NCBI GenBank assembly: GCA_016715075.1
Contig: JADKBK010000013.1
Location: forward strand, 56,061 to 120,060
Reading direction: 5' to 3'
Origin: Bacteroidales bacterium
GTDB taxonomy: Bacteria; Bacteroidota; Bacteroidia; Bacteroidales; VadinHA17
DNA: 64,000 bases
Shown here piece after piece: positions 48,463 through 57,974 of the stretch. A program made the translations under genes and the position numbers. Position 1 is the stretch's first letter. Every line of letters begins with the position of its first letter. The notes under the pieces were generated by a model. The model saw only the letters and a program-made list of their open reading frames with translations. It was not told the DNA's origin and searched no databases.

Positions 48463-49947
48463 CTAATAGCCCATTTTATATGCAAGAGTCAGGGAGAACA
48501 TATTCTGATTGTCGCTGATATTTGCTCTGGCAGGCTCAATGCTTTCGTTAAGAGGATATAAATAATATACACGTGAGGAGCTCATATGAGTATATCCAAA
48601 ATCAAGTGAGAAGTTCTTCTCTCTGAATCCGATTCCTCCCGATATTGCATTGTAATCCATATTTGCATTGTCTTCACCGCTTGCATAGGCTTTACCGTAG
48701 TAGCCATAACCTGATCTTAAATACACATTATTAAAGCGTAATTCACCGCCAACCCGAAAGTTGTTTGCAGATCTGAGACTGTATTTTAAAGCATCGTTTT
48801 TATCAGTATAGTCATAACCATCACCTGCCTGTGAGAATTTCGCCATTCTATAATCAACGAATTCGTAATCAGCGCTCAGAAGGGCGAATTTCTTTATCTG
48901 AAAAGCTATTCCTCCGAGTGCCCTGAAAGGAGTTGAGAGTTTATATTCGTATCTGAGGGGATCATTTGATGATTCATAACGATTTCCATCCCTGAAATTC
49001 GAACTTATGGACTCAAAGAAATACTCATTTATATGATACCATACCGGTGAATGGAATGCAACACCTATGCGTACAGACTCAACCGGTTTGATTATGGCTC
49101 CTAATTTGAATGAGTAGCCTGTTCCTCTGTTCTCGTAGTAGTCAAGGTAATTGAAATTTTTAAGTGCAACCTGCTGATCGTTTACAGTTTCGCTGTGCTG
49201 ATACTGGCTGTTATACCTTAGCTGACTTATCCCGAATGTTGCTCCAAAAAAGAATTTATCAGAATAATTGCCACCCATGGAAATGGCATGTTCACCGGTA
49301 AATCCGTCATTCGAAATAAGCCTGCTTACTGTCTGACCATATTTTGATGGAGGATTATCGCCGTAGTTTGAGAAAACTGTTCCATATGATCTTCCACCCG
49401 AACCTGTTATAGTGTCGATGATCCAGGTATCGTATGCAATTCCCTCAGGACCTGACAGATCAAAATATCTTGTTCCCTCACTCAGATCGGCCCAGTAATC
49501 GGCCATTGAACTGCTATTATTTATCCCCTTTATCCTGGTACTCGAGTGAAGATTATTCGTTTTATTGAATGAATAACCAAAATTGAGTTTTATAAGCCCT
49601 GTTGTTGAGTTGTTTGATACCACATTGCTTACGAAGCCTGCCTGGCTTAGATTGAAATTATAAAGATAATCTGAGGTAGTGCCGTGAAATCCGGCAGTGG
49701 AATTGATATAATTCAGCTGTGGCGTAAACGACATTTCGGATGCCCTGAAGACACCTAATCCTGCAGGGTTCTGGCTAAGGGTTGAGATATCTCCGCCCAA
49801 TGCAGTAAAAGCGCCTCCCATTGACATGAATCGTGCTGTACCGCCGTAAAACAACTGTGAATACCTGAGTGCATCATCAACGTTCTGGGCTGCAAGCCCT
49901 GAAAAGATCATTAATGCTGCCAATATTGATAAACTGATGCGTTTCAT
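48463..49947 (-). CDS. FadL/OmpP1-like outer-membrane protein
   Basis: 494 residues from the ATG at 49947 (MKRISLSILAALMIFSGLAAQ), chosen because a signal peptide starts there; an upstream ATG at 49986 would put charged residues before it. The N-terminal mature region has the family pattern YGGTARFMSMGGAFTALGGDISTLSQNPAGLGVF, and the rest consists of barrel strands ending in an aromatic-rich MFSLTLAYKMGY. This resembles OmpP1/FadL-type outer-membrane transport barrels common in Bacteroidota. The substrate is unknown. It is followed, and perhaps co-transcribed, with the low-complexity genes to its right on the same strand. Confidence 0.8.
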   Translation of the reverse strand: MKRISLSILAALMIFSGLAAQNVDDALRYSQLFYGGTARFMSMGGAFTALGGDISTLSQNPAGLGVFRASEMSFTPQLNYINSTAGFHGTTSDYLYNFNLSQAGFVSNVVSNNSTTGLIKLNFGYSFNKTNNLHSSTRIKGINNSSSMADYWADLSEGTRYFDLSGPEGIAYDTWIIDTITGSGGRSYGTVFSNYGDNPPSKYGQTVSRLISNDGFTGEHAISMGGNYSDKFFFGATFGISQLRYNSQYQHSETVNDQQVALKNFNYLDYYENRGTGYSFKLGAIIKPVESVRIGVAFHSPVWYHINEYFFESISSNFRDGNRYESSNDPLRYEYKLSTPFRALGGIAFQIKKFALLSADYEFVDYRMAKFSQAGDGYDYTDKNDALKYSLRSANNFRVGGELRFNNVYLRSGYGYYGKAYASGEDNANMDYNAISGGIGFREKNFSLDFGYTHMSSSRVYYLYPLNESIEPARANISDNQNMFSLTLAYKMGY

Positions 49948-50026
49948 AACATACTCATTTTTTGATATACTATCCCTGCACTCCAATTAAAGAATGAACT
50001 ATTCAGAAAACTATATATTAACTTTA

Positions 50027-51385
50027 TTATCGTCTTCCTCCTGAAGAATGGGAAGAAGATGATGATGATCTGCCGGATGAACCGGAAGATGAAGAAGAGG
50101 AACCGGAAGAATATGAACTTCTGGAGGATGAACCCGAAGAAGATCCGCTGCCTGATGATGAGCTCCTGTATGATGAACCTGAAGAATAGCTGCGGCCACT
50201 TTCAACACTCTTTCTGCTCGGGGCTGAATATACTCTGGAAGATCCGGATGAAGAACCTGATTTTCTCTGCATGGTTCCGAACGAGTTAGATCTGTTGCTG
50301 CTTCCTGAACCCTGATTATATACTCTGTCAGGGGAGTTCCGTACTGGTGCAGAATTATTTATATTCCTGGATCCATTATTTACATAACCATTGCTTCTTG
50401 TTGAGCTGGAACCGCTTCCGTTGGAGACTCTGCTGTTGTTGTATGACGGCCGGGTACTCATTCTTGGATTATTATAGCTTGGAGTATATGTCCTGTTGGC
50501 GCTTTTATAGTCGGGTGCATTGCTGATCTGGCTTCTCTGTCCGGATGAAGCTGATCTTGAAGTCGGGCTTCCGATTTTCGAAGCATCCTGACCTGTCTTC
50601 GCAGTTGTGCCTGATACAGTACCGGATGCACTCCTCCTGGAATCTGTGGCCAATGACTGGTTGCCTGAAGTTGATCTTCTTCCAGTTGTTGAATACCCGT
50701 TTGCAGTACCATCGGTGTTCCTGCGTGAACCACCTAAACCCATGTTATCATTGTACCTTGAGGAGGAGTTGCTTGGTCTCTCTCTTCTCCCATAGGATGT
50801 ATAATGGTTGTCTGAATAATATCCGTTGCCATAATAAGGGTAGTAGGAGTCATAATATCCGCCGTAATAATAAGGATTCCAGTAATATGGGCTATAACCA
50901 TAAAAAGGATATCTGCCGAAACCGTAGCCGAAACCATAACCAAAGCCTAAGCCGAAATTTAATCCTAATCCGCCGTATGGATATCCATAGTTTAACCCGT
51001 AATTAAAATAGAATGGATCCTGCCAGTAAGGATTAAAATAATTACCGTAGAACATATTTATCCTGTTGGAGTATGAGTCATCATAATAATCATATCCGCT
51101 TCCGCCCATGCTATTGTTGTTTACAATAATCTGATCGTCATAGTCGGAGGGCAATGAATACTTATCTGTTATCAGGGTATCAGCGGCATAAACATTATCA
51201 TAATAGTTATTTGCCTTCAATTCCTGCTCCACAACCTGTTCATTTGTAACAGGTCTCTGACTGACTACCGGTTTATCGGAAGCCGAATAGTAAAGATCAT
51301 CGTACTCTGCCCCTGTATATAGCGCTGATGAACAGGAGCTAAGTATCAGGGTCATCGGGACTGCTATGTAAAATAATGCTTTCAT
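50027..51385 (-). CDS. Low-complexity Tyr/Gly- and Ser-rich lipoprotein (paralog A)
   Basis: 452 residues. A lipoprotein signal MKALFYIAVPMTLILSSCSS places the Cys near residue 18. Residues ~85-215 are Tyr/Gly/Asn-rich, with repeats of the type GYGFGYGFGRYPF and YYGGYYDSYYPYY; from ~215 to the end it is Ser/Arg/Asn-rich, ending SSSSHSSGGRR. The whole chain looks disordered, and no enzyme motif is seen. It shares YSNRINMF and the overall plan with the next gene to its right, so the two are paralogs. Possible roles are a surface or envelope coat or matrix. The function is unknown. Confidence 0.75.
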   Translation of the reverse strand: MKALFYIAVPMTLILSSCSSALYTGAEYDDLYYSASDKPVVSQRPVTNEQVVEQELKANNYYDNVYAADTLITDKYSLPSDYDDQIIVNNNSMGGSGYDYYDDSYSNRINMFYGNYFNPYWQDPFYFNYGLNYGYPYGGLGLNFGLGFGYGFGYGFGRYPFYGYSPYYWNPYYYGGYYDSYYPYYGNGYYSDNHYTSYGRRERPSNSSSRYNDNMGLGGSRRNTDGTANGYSTTGRRSTSGNQSLATDSRRSASGTVSGTTAKTGQDASKIGSPTSRSASSGQRSQISNAPDYKSANRTYTPSYNNPRMSTRPSYNNSRVSNGSGSSSTRSNGYVNNGSRNINNSAPVRNSPDRVYNQGSGSSNRSNSFGTMQRKSGSSSGSSRVYSAPSRKSVESGRSYSSGSSYRSSSSGSGSSSGSSSRSSYSSGSSSSSSGSSGRSSSSSSHSSGGRR

Positions 51386-51493
51386 AACGATTCTCTTTTA
51401 TTTACCAAGTATAGAAACAAATATTATACCAAAGAAACAAAAATAAAGAATTACTTTATATGATTGACTGAATAATGAGCTATTTAATAAGAA

Positions 51494-51511
51494 AAGCCTC
51501 TTTTGAGGCTT
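51494..51511 (-). terminator. Intrinsic terminator after paralog B
   Basis: On the minus strand AAGCCTC-AAAA-GAGGCTT forms a 7-bp stem with a 4-base loop, just past the stop at 51517, and is followed by a T-rich stretch (TTCTTATTAAATA). It stands between two same-strand genes, which suggests they are separate transcripts. Confidence 0.6.
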
Positions 51512-51516
51512 CTCTT

Positions 51517-52818
51517 TTATCTGCGCCGGCTTGATTTTTCCGTAGAGGAGGAAGATTTGGAAGATGAAGTCCCGGAATCGCTGCTTTTGGAAGAACTGCT
51601 GCTCTTTGATACTGAACTCCCTGATCTGCCTGATGATGAGTTACCTGAAGAGCTACCGGAGGACCTGGAATGGGAACCAGATGAAAATGACTGGTTTCTG
51701 CTTCCCTGGTTACTCATGCTGCTGCTTTTCCTGGACTGATCATTGGCGGGATACCTGCTTCTCATATTCTGATTTGAAGATGAAGCATTTCCGCTTCCTG
51801 ATCTGTTTGTGTTTCCATAGCTGTTTCCGGACCCTGAATTTCTGGAATTGCTGCTGCTGACATTGCTTCTGCCTGTATTGCTGAAACCGGATGGCTTACT
51901 GCTATTTGTCCTGACATTCTCGCTATTGCCTCTGTTACCGCTATTACCTCTGTTGCTGTTATTGACGGTATTAGAGTTATTATTCCTATTACCGTTGTTG
52001 TATGCGTTGCCGTTATTGCCTGTGTTACCGCTGTTTCCGTAATTTCCGTTGCTGGTATTTCCGCCACCCGGATTTCTCCGCCCGGAAGTATTTCCGTTGT
52101 TGTAACTCTTGCCGTTGTTAGTGTTACTGCCGCTGTTACGGCTGTTGCTGTAGCTTCCGTTACCTGAGCTCCCTCCACCAGCGTCCCTCCTTGAGGATCC
52201 GCTAACTGAGGAATTTGAATTGTTCCCTACTGAGGAATGAGATGGGGGTGTCCTCCTGTAGGAGTTGTTGGAAGAGGAGTATGAATTTGAATAATACCTG
52301 TTATTATAGTAGTTGTTATAGTAATTATTATGATGCCCGTGACCGTAATCATAATAATTGTGATTATAATGATGGCCATGCCCGTAATAGCCGTAATAAT
52401 AATTAGGCCAGCCGAAGCCGATATTAATACTTACAACCGGAGCTCCATACCAGCTGTTATAGTAGTAAGGATCATATCCCCAGTTATAGGAGGCGGCATA
52501 ATAAGGTTCGTACCAGCCTGTAGTATAACCTATTCCAAATCTACTGCCGCCGTAAATACTTACACCCCAGGAAAATGGCTGATAATTATACCAGTAGGTA
52601 TCAGTATACACAGGAGCATAATAGGTGAAAGCCGTATATGATCTGTGGAATCTGTTTATACGGGATGAATAGAAGTAGTCGTAATTATCATAATAATTAT
52701 TTACAACTACAGTGGCATCATCGCTCCTGTAAGCTCCCGCATACTCCATCTGGGCATTTGCAGTTAGTACTGTTAACATAAATCCCATTATAATTCCGAT
52801 GTGCATTTTTGCTTTCAT
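51517..52818 (-). CDS. Low-complexity Tyr/His/Asn- and Ser-rich secreted protein (paralog B)
   Basis: 433 residues. The signal peptide MKAKMHIGIIMGFMLTVLTANAQ (abbreviated: hydrophobic core to TANAQ, ~23 residues) leads to a Tyr/His/Asn-rich region (~25-185, with runs such as YYYGYYGHGHHYNHNYYDYG) and a Ser/Asn/Gly-rich tail to the end (EKSSRRR). It is not a lipoprotein, unlike paralog A, but both have a YS(N/S)RIN(M/R)F segment. The His/Tyr pairs could bind metals. An unusually good Shine-Dalgarno (AGGAGG, 6 bases before the ATG) precedes it. I do not recognise a family. Confidence 0.73.
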   Translation of the reverse strand: MKAKMHIGIIMGFMLTVLTANAQMEYAGAYRSDDATVVVNNYYDNYDYFYSSRINRFHRSYTAFTYYAPVYTDTYWYNYQPFSWGVSIYGGSRFGIGYTTGWYEPYYAASYNWGYDPYYYNSWYGAPVVSINIGFGWPNYYYGYYGHGHHYNHNYYDYGHGHHNNYYNNYYNNRYYSNSYSSSNNSYRRTPPSHSSVGNNSNSSVSGSSRRDAGGGSSGNGSYSNSRNSGSNTNNGKSYNNGNTSGRRNPGGGNTSNGNYGNSGNTGNNGNAYNNGNRNNNSNTVNNSNRGNSGNRGNSENVRTNSSKPSGFSNTGRSNVSSSNSRNSGSGNSYGNTNRSGSGNASSSNQNMRSRYPANDQSRKSSSMSNQGSRNQSFSSGSHSRSSGSSSGNSSSGRSGSSVSKSSSSSKSSDSGTSSSKSSSSTEKSSRRR

Positions 52819-52824
52819 GATGAA

Positions 52825-52830
52825 CCTCCT
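52825..52830 (-). promoter_or_regulatory. Canonical Shine-Dalgarno before paralog B
   Basis: Reading the minus strand, AGGAGG stands 6 bases before the ATG at 52818. Most genes in this window have A/T-rich leaders instead, so this site is notable. Confidence 0.6.
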
Positions 52831-52916
52831 GTTCTTTTATTATCAATAACTGAACTTTTTATTTATTTTTACGCGTTCATTTCTTAAATAAAATTAACAA
52901 ATACTATACCAAAAAA

Positions 52917-54392
52917 ATGGCAAAGTTTTTAACAAACAGGGAGGATAACTATTCACAATGGTATAACGACTTGGTTATCAAGGCAGATCTGGCTGAAAAC
53001 TCAGCAGTCAGAGGGTGTATGGTAATCAAACCTTACGGGTATGCAATATGGGAGAAGATTCAGGCCGAACTCGACAGGTTATTCAAAGCAACAGGACATG
53101 TTAATGCATATTTCCCCCTTTTTATTCCGAAATCATTTTTCAGCAAGGAGGCAGCGCACGTAGAAGGATTTGCCAAGGAATGTGCGGTTGTAACTCATTA
53201 CAGGCTCAAAACGGATGAGTCAGGCAAGGGAATTATTGTTGATCCCACTGCCAAACTTGAGGAAGAACTTATTATCAGACCAACATCAGAAACCATCATC
53301 TGGCATTCATATAAGAACTGGATACAATCTTACAGGGATCTTCCCATTCTGATAAATCAGTGGGCCAATGTTGTAAGATGGGAAATGCGAACAAGGTTGT
53401 TCCTCAGGACAACTGAATTCCTGTGGCAGGAGGGTCACACTGCCCATGCAACAAAGGAAGAGGCAATTGAAGAGACGGAAAAGATGATAAATGTTTATGC
53501 AGGCTTCGCAGAAAACTCAATGGCATTACCTGTAATCAAAGGATACAAGACTGAAAATGAGCGCTTTGCCGGAGCCATTGACACATATGCCATTGAGGCA
53601 TTGATGCAGGATGGAAAGGCATTGCAGGCCGGAACAAGCCATTTTCTTGGCCAGAACTTCGCAAAGGCATTTGATGTTCAGTTCACTGACAGAACAGGCA
53701 AGCTCGATTATGTATGGGCTACCTCATGGGGTGTTTCGACACGCCTGATGGGCGCAATAATTATGGGACATGCCGATAATAACGGCCTTGTCCTGCCGCC
53801 AAAATTAGCCCCTATCCAGGTTGTTATAATCCCAATATATAAAAACGCTGAACAGCTTGCAGCTCTTTCCGAAACTGTAATGAAAATAAAAAAGGAGCTC
53901 GAGGCTCTTGGAATATCAGTCAAATATGATGACAGGGATAATAATAAGCCTGGCTTTAAATTTGCAGATTATGAGCTCAAGGGCGTTCCGGTCAGACTGG
54001 CTATTGGTCCCCGCGACCTTGAAAACAAAACGATAGAAGTTGCCCGCAGGGATACCCTCACCAAAGAGGTAGTTCCCATCGATGTAATAGTTCAGCACAT
54101 TCCTAAGCTTCTTGATGATATTCAGACGAATATCTATAACAAAGCTCTGAATTTCAGGAAAGAAAATACATTTTATATCGATAACTGGCCCGATTTTCTT
54201 GAGGTCATCAATAACCAGGGTGGTTTCATAATGGCTCACTGGGACGGAACAGTTGAGACTGAGGAAAAAATAAAAGCTGAAACCAAAGCAACTATAAGAT
54301 GTATACCTTTTGATGCTCCCGAAGAGGAAGGGAAATGCGTCTATTCGGGCAAACCGTCAAAGAGGAGAGTTCTTTTTGCTGTTTCATATTAG
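52917..54392 (+). CDS. proS: Prolyl-tRNA synthetase, eukaryote/archaeal-like short form
   Basis: 491 residues, the length of the short ProRS form. A class II synthetase that charges tRNA-Pro in the cytoplasm. It shows class II motif 2 WEMRTRLFLRTTEFLWQEGH and motif 3 GVSTRLMGAIIMGHADNNG, with the Pro/ATP loop RPTSETIIWHSYKNW. No ~180-residue editing insertion is present. The C-terminus CVYSGKPSKRRVLFAVSY is a zinc-domain remnant ending in Tyr, characteristic of the archaeal/eukaryote-like type. It is divergent from paralog B. Confidence 0.97.
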   Translation: MAKFLTNREDNYSQWYNDLVIKADLAENSAVRGCMVIKPYGYAIWEKIQAELDRLFKATGHVNAYFPLFIPKSFFSKEAAHVEGFAKECAVVTHYRLKTDESGKGIIVDPTAKLEEELIIRPTSETIIWHSYKNWIQSYRDLPILINQWANVVRWEMRTRLFLRTTEFLWQEGHTAHATKEEAIEETEKMINVYAGFAENSMALPVIKGYKTENERFAGAIDTYAIEALMQDGKALQAGTSHFLGQNFAKAFDVQFTDRTGKLDYVWATSWGVSTRLMGAIIMGHADNNGLVLPPKLAPIQVVIIPIYKNAEQLAALSETVMKIKKELEALGISVKYDDRDNNKPGFKFADYELKGVPVRLAIGPRDLENKTIEVARRDTLTKEVVPIDVIVQHIPKLLDDIQTNIYNKALNFRKENTFYIDNWPDFLEVINNQGGFIMAHWDGTVETEEKIKAETKATIRCIPFDAPEEEGKCVYSGKPSKRRVLFAVSY

Positions 54393-54555
54393 AATAATTC
54401 AAACACCACTTTCCGGGATGCCGGGAGGCTGATATACATTACGGGCTTTTTTCTTCAATTCCGAAACAGGGTTGCTGAAAGAAGCCCTTATTTTTTATTT
54501 ATTCCTAATAATTAGTATTTTAGTCCCATATTTATTTTCTAACACCTCTCCCATT

Positions 54556-55266
54556 ATGTCTGACCAGAATGACAAAAAACAGGAAATAATTACAACTCTG
54601 AAAGAGAAATCACTTCTGAAGCAAAAGGTATATGATAACACCTTTGAATCATTCTGTAACGTTAAGGAAGTCCTGAAAGGTTTAACAAAAGAGCTTAATG
54701 GAAATCTTGGAGGAGCAGATCCCAGGATCCGGCTCGAATATACTGACAGGAGCAATTTTGATGCCCAGATAAAAGTAGCCGGTGATATCCTTCTCTTCAG
54801 CATGCATTCAAATATCTTCCAGTTCGACAGGGAGCATCCGGCCTGGAAAACTCCTTATATCCAGAAAAACAAATACAATGCCTATTCAGGGATAATTAAC
54901 ATATACAATTTCCTTGCAGACTCATTCAGGTATTCGAGGCAGGATGACCTTGGCTATCTGATTGCCAGGGTCTTTATAAACCATGAGAAACAGTATTTTG
55001 TCGAAGGTAAGCGGCAGATGGGCATGTTGTTTACAAACTTCGGAAATGAAGAGATCACAAAACAATCCCTACAGCTTATTATCTCAACGGCTATTCAATA
55101 TTCACTGGAATTTGACCTCTTGGTTCCACCCTATGATGCTGTAAAAATAGCCACAGTAGGCCAGGCAGAAGCAAAGATCCAGCATTCAAGGGTAATAACA
55201 GGAAAAAGACTCGGGTTTCAGTTTAATTCTGATGATGTTCTGATCAGCGAAACTCAAAAGACCTGA
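54556..55266 (+). CDS. Conserved-looking protein of unknown function, partner of the next gene
   Basis: 236 residues from the ATG at 54556 (MSDQNDKKQE); an upstream ATG at 54472 would add a hydrophobic segment that could act as a membrane anchor. The start is therefore uncertain, and so is the location. The chain is mixed helix/strand, rich in Lys/Asp/Phe, with segments such as EHPAWKTPYIQKNKYNAYSG and VFINHEKQYFVEG. I do not recognise a family. It overlaps the downstream Omp85-like gene's GTG region (one base between stop and GTG), so the two are probably translated together. Confidence 0.65.
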   Translation: MSDQNDKKQEIITTLKEKSLLKQKVYDNTFESFCNVKEVLKGLTKELNGNLGGADPRIRLEYTDRSNFDAQIKVAGDILLFSMHSNIFQFDREHPAWKTPYIQKNKYNAYSGIINIYNFLADSFRYSRQDDLGYLIARVFINHEKQYFVEGKRQMGMLFTNFGNEEITKQSLQLIISTAIQYSLEFDLLVPPYDAVKIATVGQAEAKIQHSRVITGKRLGFQFNSDDVLISETQKT

Positions 55267-55267
55267 T

Positions 55268-57205
55268 GTGCATATTATAAGAAAATATCCTGAATACTTA
55301 AGGCCGATTCTGTTTACGGCATTTATTATACTTTCGGGTACAGCTAATTCCCAGGATCTGCCTGAAAAAGACACTATTCTGATAGTAGAACCCGGTGCGT
55401 ATATCCAGATCCGCGACAGTTTATCATTTTTCACCAACGACACACTTTTAAGACTATCAACTCCGATAATTCAGGCATCAAATGCAAAAAAGGATAAAAA
55501 CCTTCTCTATTTCGACTCAATAAAGCTGAAAACTTCCAAAAAATCTTTCACCAAAAAACTTTATGATCTGGTTGTCATTTCACCTCCCCAGGTAGAGACA
55601 AAAAAAATAATAGTTACCAGCGATGAGAATTATATAAGGTATTCGGGAAAAACCATCAGGCATATTGAGATCATAAGAATGGATGTATTTGGTACTAACA
55701 TAAATAATCCTGCGGCAATCAACAATAAAACATTCAATAATCTCCTGAATAATACCCATGTTAATACCAATGAGCGGATAATAAGGAAGAATATGCTCTT
55801 TTCGGCCGGAGACACTGTATCACCTCTGACCCTTAGTGATAATGAAAGGATCATCAGGGAGCTTCCCTTTATCGATGATGCAAGAATAATTGTAGTACCT
55901 GTTTCAGTAGATGAAGCTGATATTATCGTTCTGACGAAAGACGTCTACTCACTTGGTGCTGATTATGATTACGGAGGCATTAAAAAAGGCTCTCTGTCTG
56001 TTTTTGAAAAAAACATTCTTGGAACAGGCCATGAATTCGGAATCCAGATACCCTTCAATTCCGAGAAACCCAATTCTCCGGGGTTTGGAGGCAATTATAA
56101 GATCAATAACTTATGGAAATCCTTTATCAATCTGAATGTAGACTACCTTAGTGGTCTGGGGTCAACATCCTATGGAATCAGCCTTAGCCGGAATTTTGTA
56201 AGCGCCGCTACAAAGTACGCCGGGGGTATATTGGTTATGCAGATGTACACAACAACAGACCTTGATACTATGCCAAAGCCGGTGCCCCTTAAGTACAATC
56301 TGCAGGATTACTGGATTGCAAGGTCATTCCTTATCAACAGGGAGTCTGTATCCAGAATAATAATAGGAGCACGCTATCTGAATAATAATGTATTCCGAAA
56401 ACCTGAGATTCAGCCGGAAACATATTACAGCCTTCAGAGATACCAGTTATATGTTGCATCGGTGGCATTATCTGTTCAGAAATACTACAAGACCAACCTT
56501 ATTTATGGCTATGGACGTACAGAGGATATCCCGTATGGAGGTCTCATCAGGTTAACTGCAGGAAGGGAGTTTAATGAATTCAAAACCAGGACTTACCTTG
56601 GGGCGGATTTCTCTGCCGGCAAATCATTTCCTGATATTGGATATTTTTATACTTCACTTGCCTTAACCGGTTATTTCAAGGACGGGTCGACAGAACAGGG
56701 TATCTCCTATACCAGATTGAATTACTTTACAAACCTTCTTCCTATAGGAAAGTTCAAATCACGCAATTTTGTTACACTTGATTATTCACGGGGTATTGGA
56801 CGCTACTCTGATGAGCATCTCAGATTCATTGAGAGCAACGGGTTCACCGGTTTTAGAAATGACTCCATAAATGGCTCCAGCCGCTTTACGTTAAGCCTTG
56901 AATCTGTACTGTTCAGCCCAGCCAATTACCATGGCTTCAGATTTGCATTCTTTGGCTTTTCAGATCTCGGAATGCTCTCAAATTCAAATACGACTATTGA
57001 CAAAAGGTTTACTCTTCTCTCCTTAGGAATCGGTTTGCGTGTCAGAAATGATAACCTTCTGTTCAATACTCTTCAGATCAGGCTTGCATTTTTTCCAAAT
57101 CCGCCCATGTATTCTCAAATTAATAATCTTACAATTTCCGGGGAACAATTACTTAAACCGAATAACTTTAATGCCGGTAAACCTTTAATAATTCCTTACC
57201 GTTAG
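55268..57205 (+). CDS. Omp85/BamA-like outer-membrane protein with POTRA-type domain
   Basis: 645 residues from a GTG at 55268. A signal peptide begins MHIIRKYPEYLRPILFTAFI and is cleaved near SGTANSQ (~28). Residues ~125-220 resemble a POTRA domain (IRHIEIIRMDVFGTN, then LTLSDNERIIRELPFIDDARI and a strand VDEADIIVLTKD). Residues ~230-645 are barrel strands ending in a short hydrophobic C-terminus LIIPYR. Such proteins insert or translocate other outer-membrane proteins, or are BamA relatives of unknown use. It follows the unknown protein by one base. Its family position is a judgement from architecture, not from a search. Confidence 0.75.
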   Translation: MHIIRKYPEYLRPILFTAFIILSGTANSQDLPEKDTILIVEPGAYIQIRDSLSFFTNDTLLRLSTPIIQASNAKKDKNLLYFDSIKLKTSKKSFTKKLYDLVVISPPQVETKKIIVTSDENYIRYSGKTIRHIEIIRMDVFGTNINNPAAINNKTFNNLLNNTHVNTNERIIRKNMLFSAGDTVSPLTLSDNERIIRELPFIDDARIIVVPVSVDEADIIVLTKDVYSLGADYDYGGIKKGSLSVFEKNILGTGHEFGIQIPFNSEKPNSPGFGGNYKINNLWKSFINLNVDYLSGLGSTSYGISLSRNFVSAATKYAGGILVMQMYTTTDLDTMPKPVPLKYNLQDYWIARSFLINRESVSRIIIGARYLNNNVFRKPEIQPETYYSLQRYQLYVASVALSVQKYYKTNLIYGYGRTEDIPYGGLIRLTAGREFNEFKTRTYLGADFSAGKSFPDIGYFYTSLALTGYFKDGSTEQGISYTRLNYFTNLLPIGKFKSRNFVTLDYSRGIGRYSDEHLRFIESNGFTGFRNDSINGSSRFTLSLESVLFSPANYHGFRFAFFGFSDLGMLSNSNTTIDKRFTLLSLGIGLRVRNDNLLFNTLQIRLAFFPNPPMYSQINNLTISGEQLLKPNNFNAGKPLIIPYR

Positions 57206-57267
57206 TGAACAAATCACACGATTTTTTGTACTATAATCTATAATACTAATATTAATTTTAAAAAATT

Positions 57268-57899
57268 ATGGCCGTTTTAGTTGGAAAAAAAGCACCAGTC
57301 TTCTCTGCAACTGCAGTAGTTAATGGTGGTGAAATTGTTGAGGGATTCTCACTTGAGCAATTCCTTGGGAAAAAATATGTTGTATTCTTCTTCTATCCTG
57401 CGGATTTTACCTTTGTATGCCCTACGGAGCTTATTGCTTTCCAGGACAAGATTAAGGAATTCGAAGCAAGAAATGTCGCCTTGATCGGATGTTCTGTTGA
57501 TTCTGAATTTTCACACTGGAAATGGCTTCAGACAGAACAGAATAATGGCGGTATAAAAGGTGTCAGATATCCTATTGTTTCAGACCTTGCCAAAACTATT
57601 TCAGAGAATTATGATGTTCTCGCCGGAAATTATGAATATTCTGATGAAGGTGATGTATCGTTCAAAGGTACTCCAATGTCATACAGGGGTTTATTCATTA
57701 TTGACAAAATGGCGTTGTCAGGCACCAGACAGTAAATGATATGCCTTTGGGAAGAAGTGTTACTGAAACTCTGAGAATGATTGATGCACTCCAGTTTTTC
57801 GAGGAGAACGGAGAAGTATGCCCCGCAGACTGGCATAAAGGTGAAAAAGGGATGAAAGCAACCCAGGATGGTGTGGCTGACTATCTCTCTAAAAAATAG
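57268..57899 (+). CDS. ahpC: 2-Cys peroxiredoxin, AhpC/Prx1 type (frameshifted)
   Basis: 210 residues when one A is restored in the AAAA run at 57706-57709; as written, the frame ends at 57735 after FIIDKMALSGTRQ, while the restored frame reads FIIDKNGVVRHQTVNDMPLG. It reduces peroxides in the cytoplasm. The peroxidatic Cys is Cys51 in DFTFVCPTEL, and the resolving Cys is in GEVCPADW after the frameshift. The C-terminal GRSVTETLRMIDALQ fits the AhpC type. The reductase partner (AhpF or thioredoxin) is not adjacent. A strong terminator follows at 57922. Confidence 0.94.
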
Positions 57900-57921
57900 G
57901 TTTTACAGATTTTATCACTGA

Positions 57922-57949
57922 GGTATCCCTTTAAAGGATACCTTTTTTT
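57922..57949 (+). terminator. Intrinsic terminator after ahpC
   Basis: GGTATCC-ctttaaa-GGATACC is a perfect 7-bp stem with a 7-base loop, followed immediately by seven T bases. It lies 22 bases after the ahpC stop, before tilS. Confidence 0.87.
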
Positions 57950-57974
57950 ATTTTTGTATCCCAATGTCACTATT

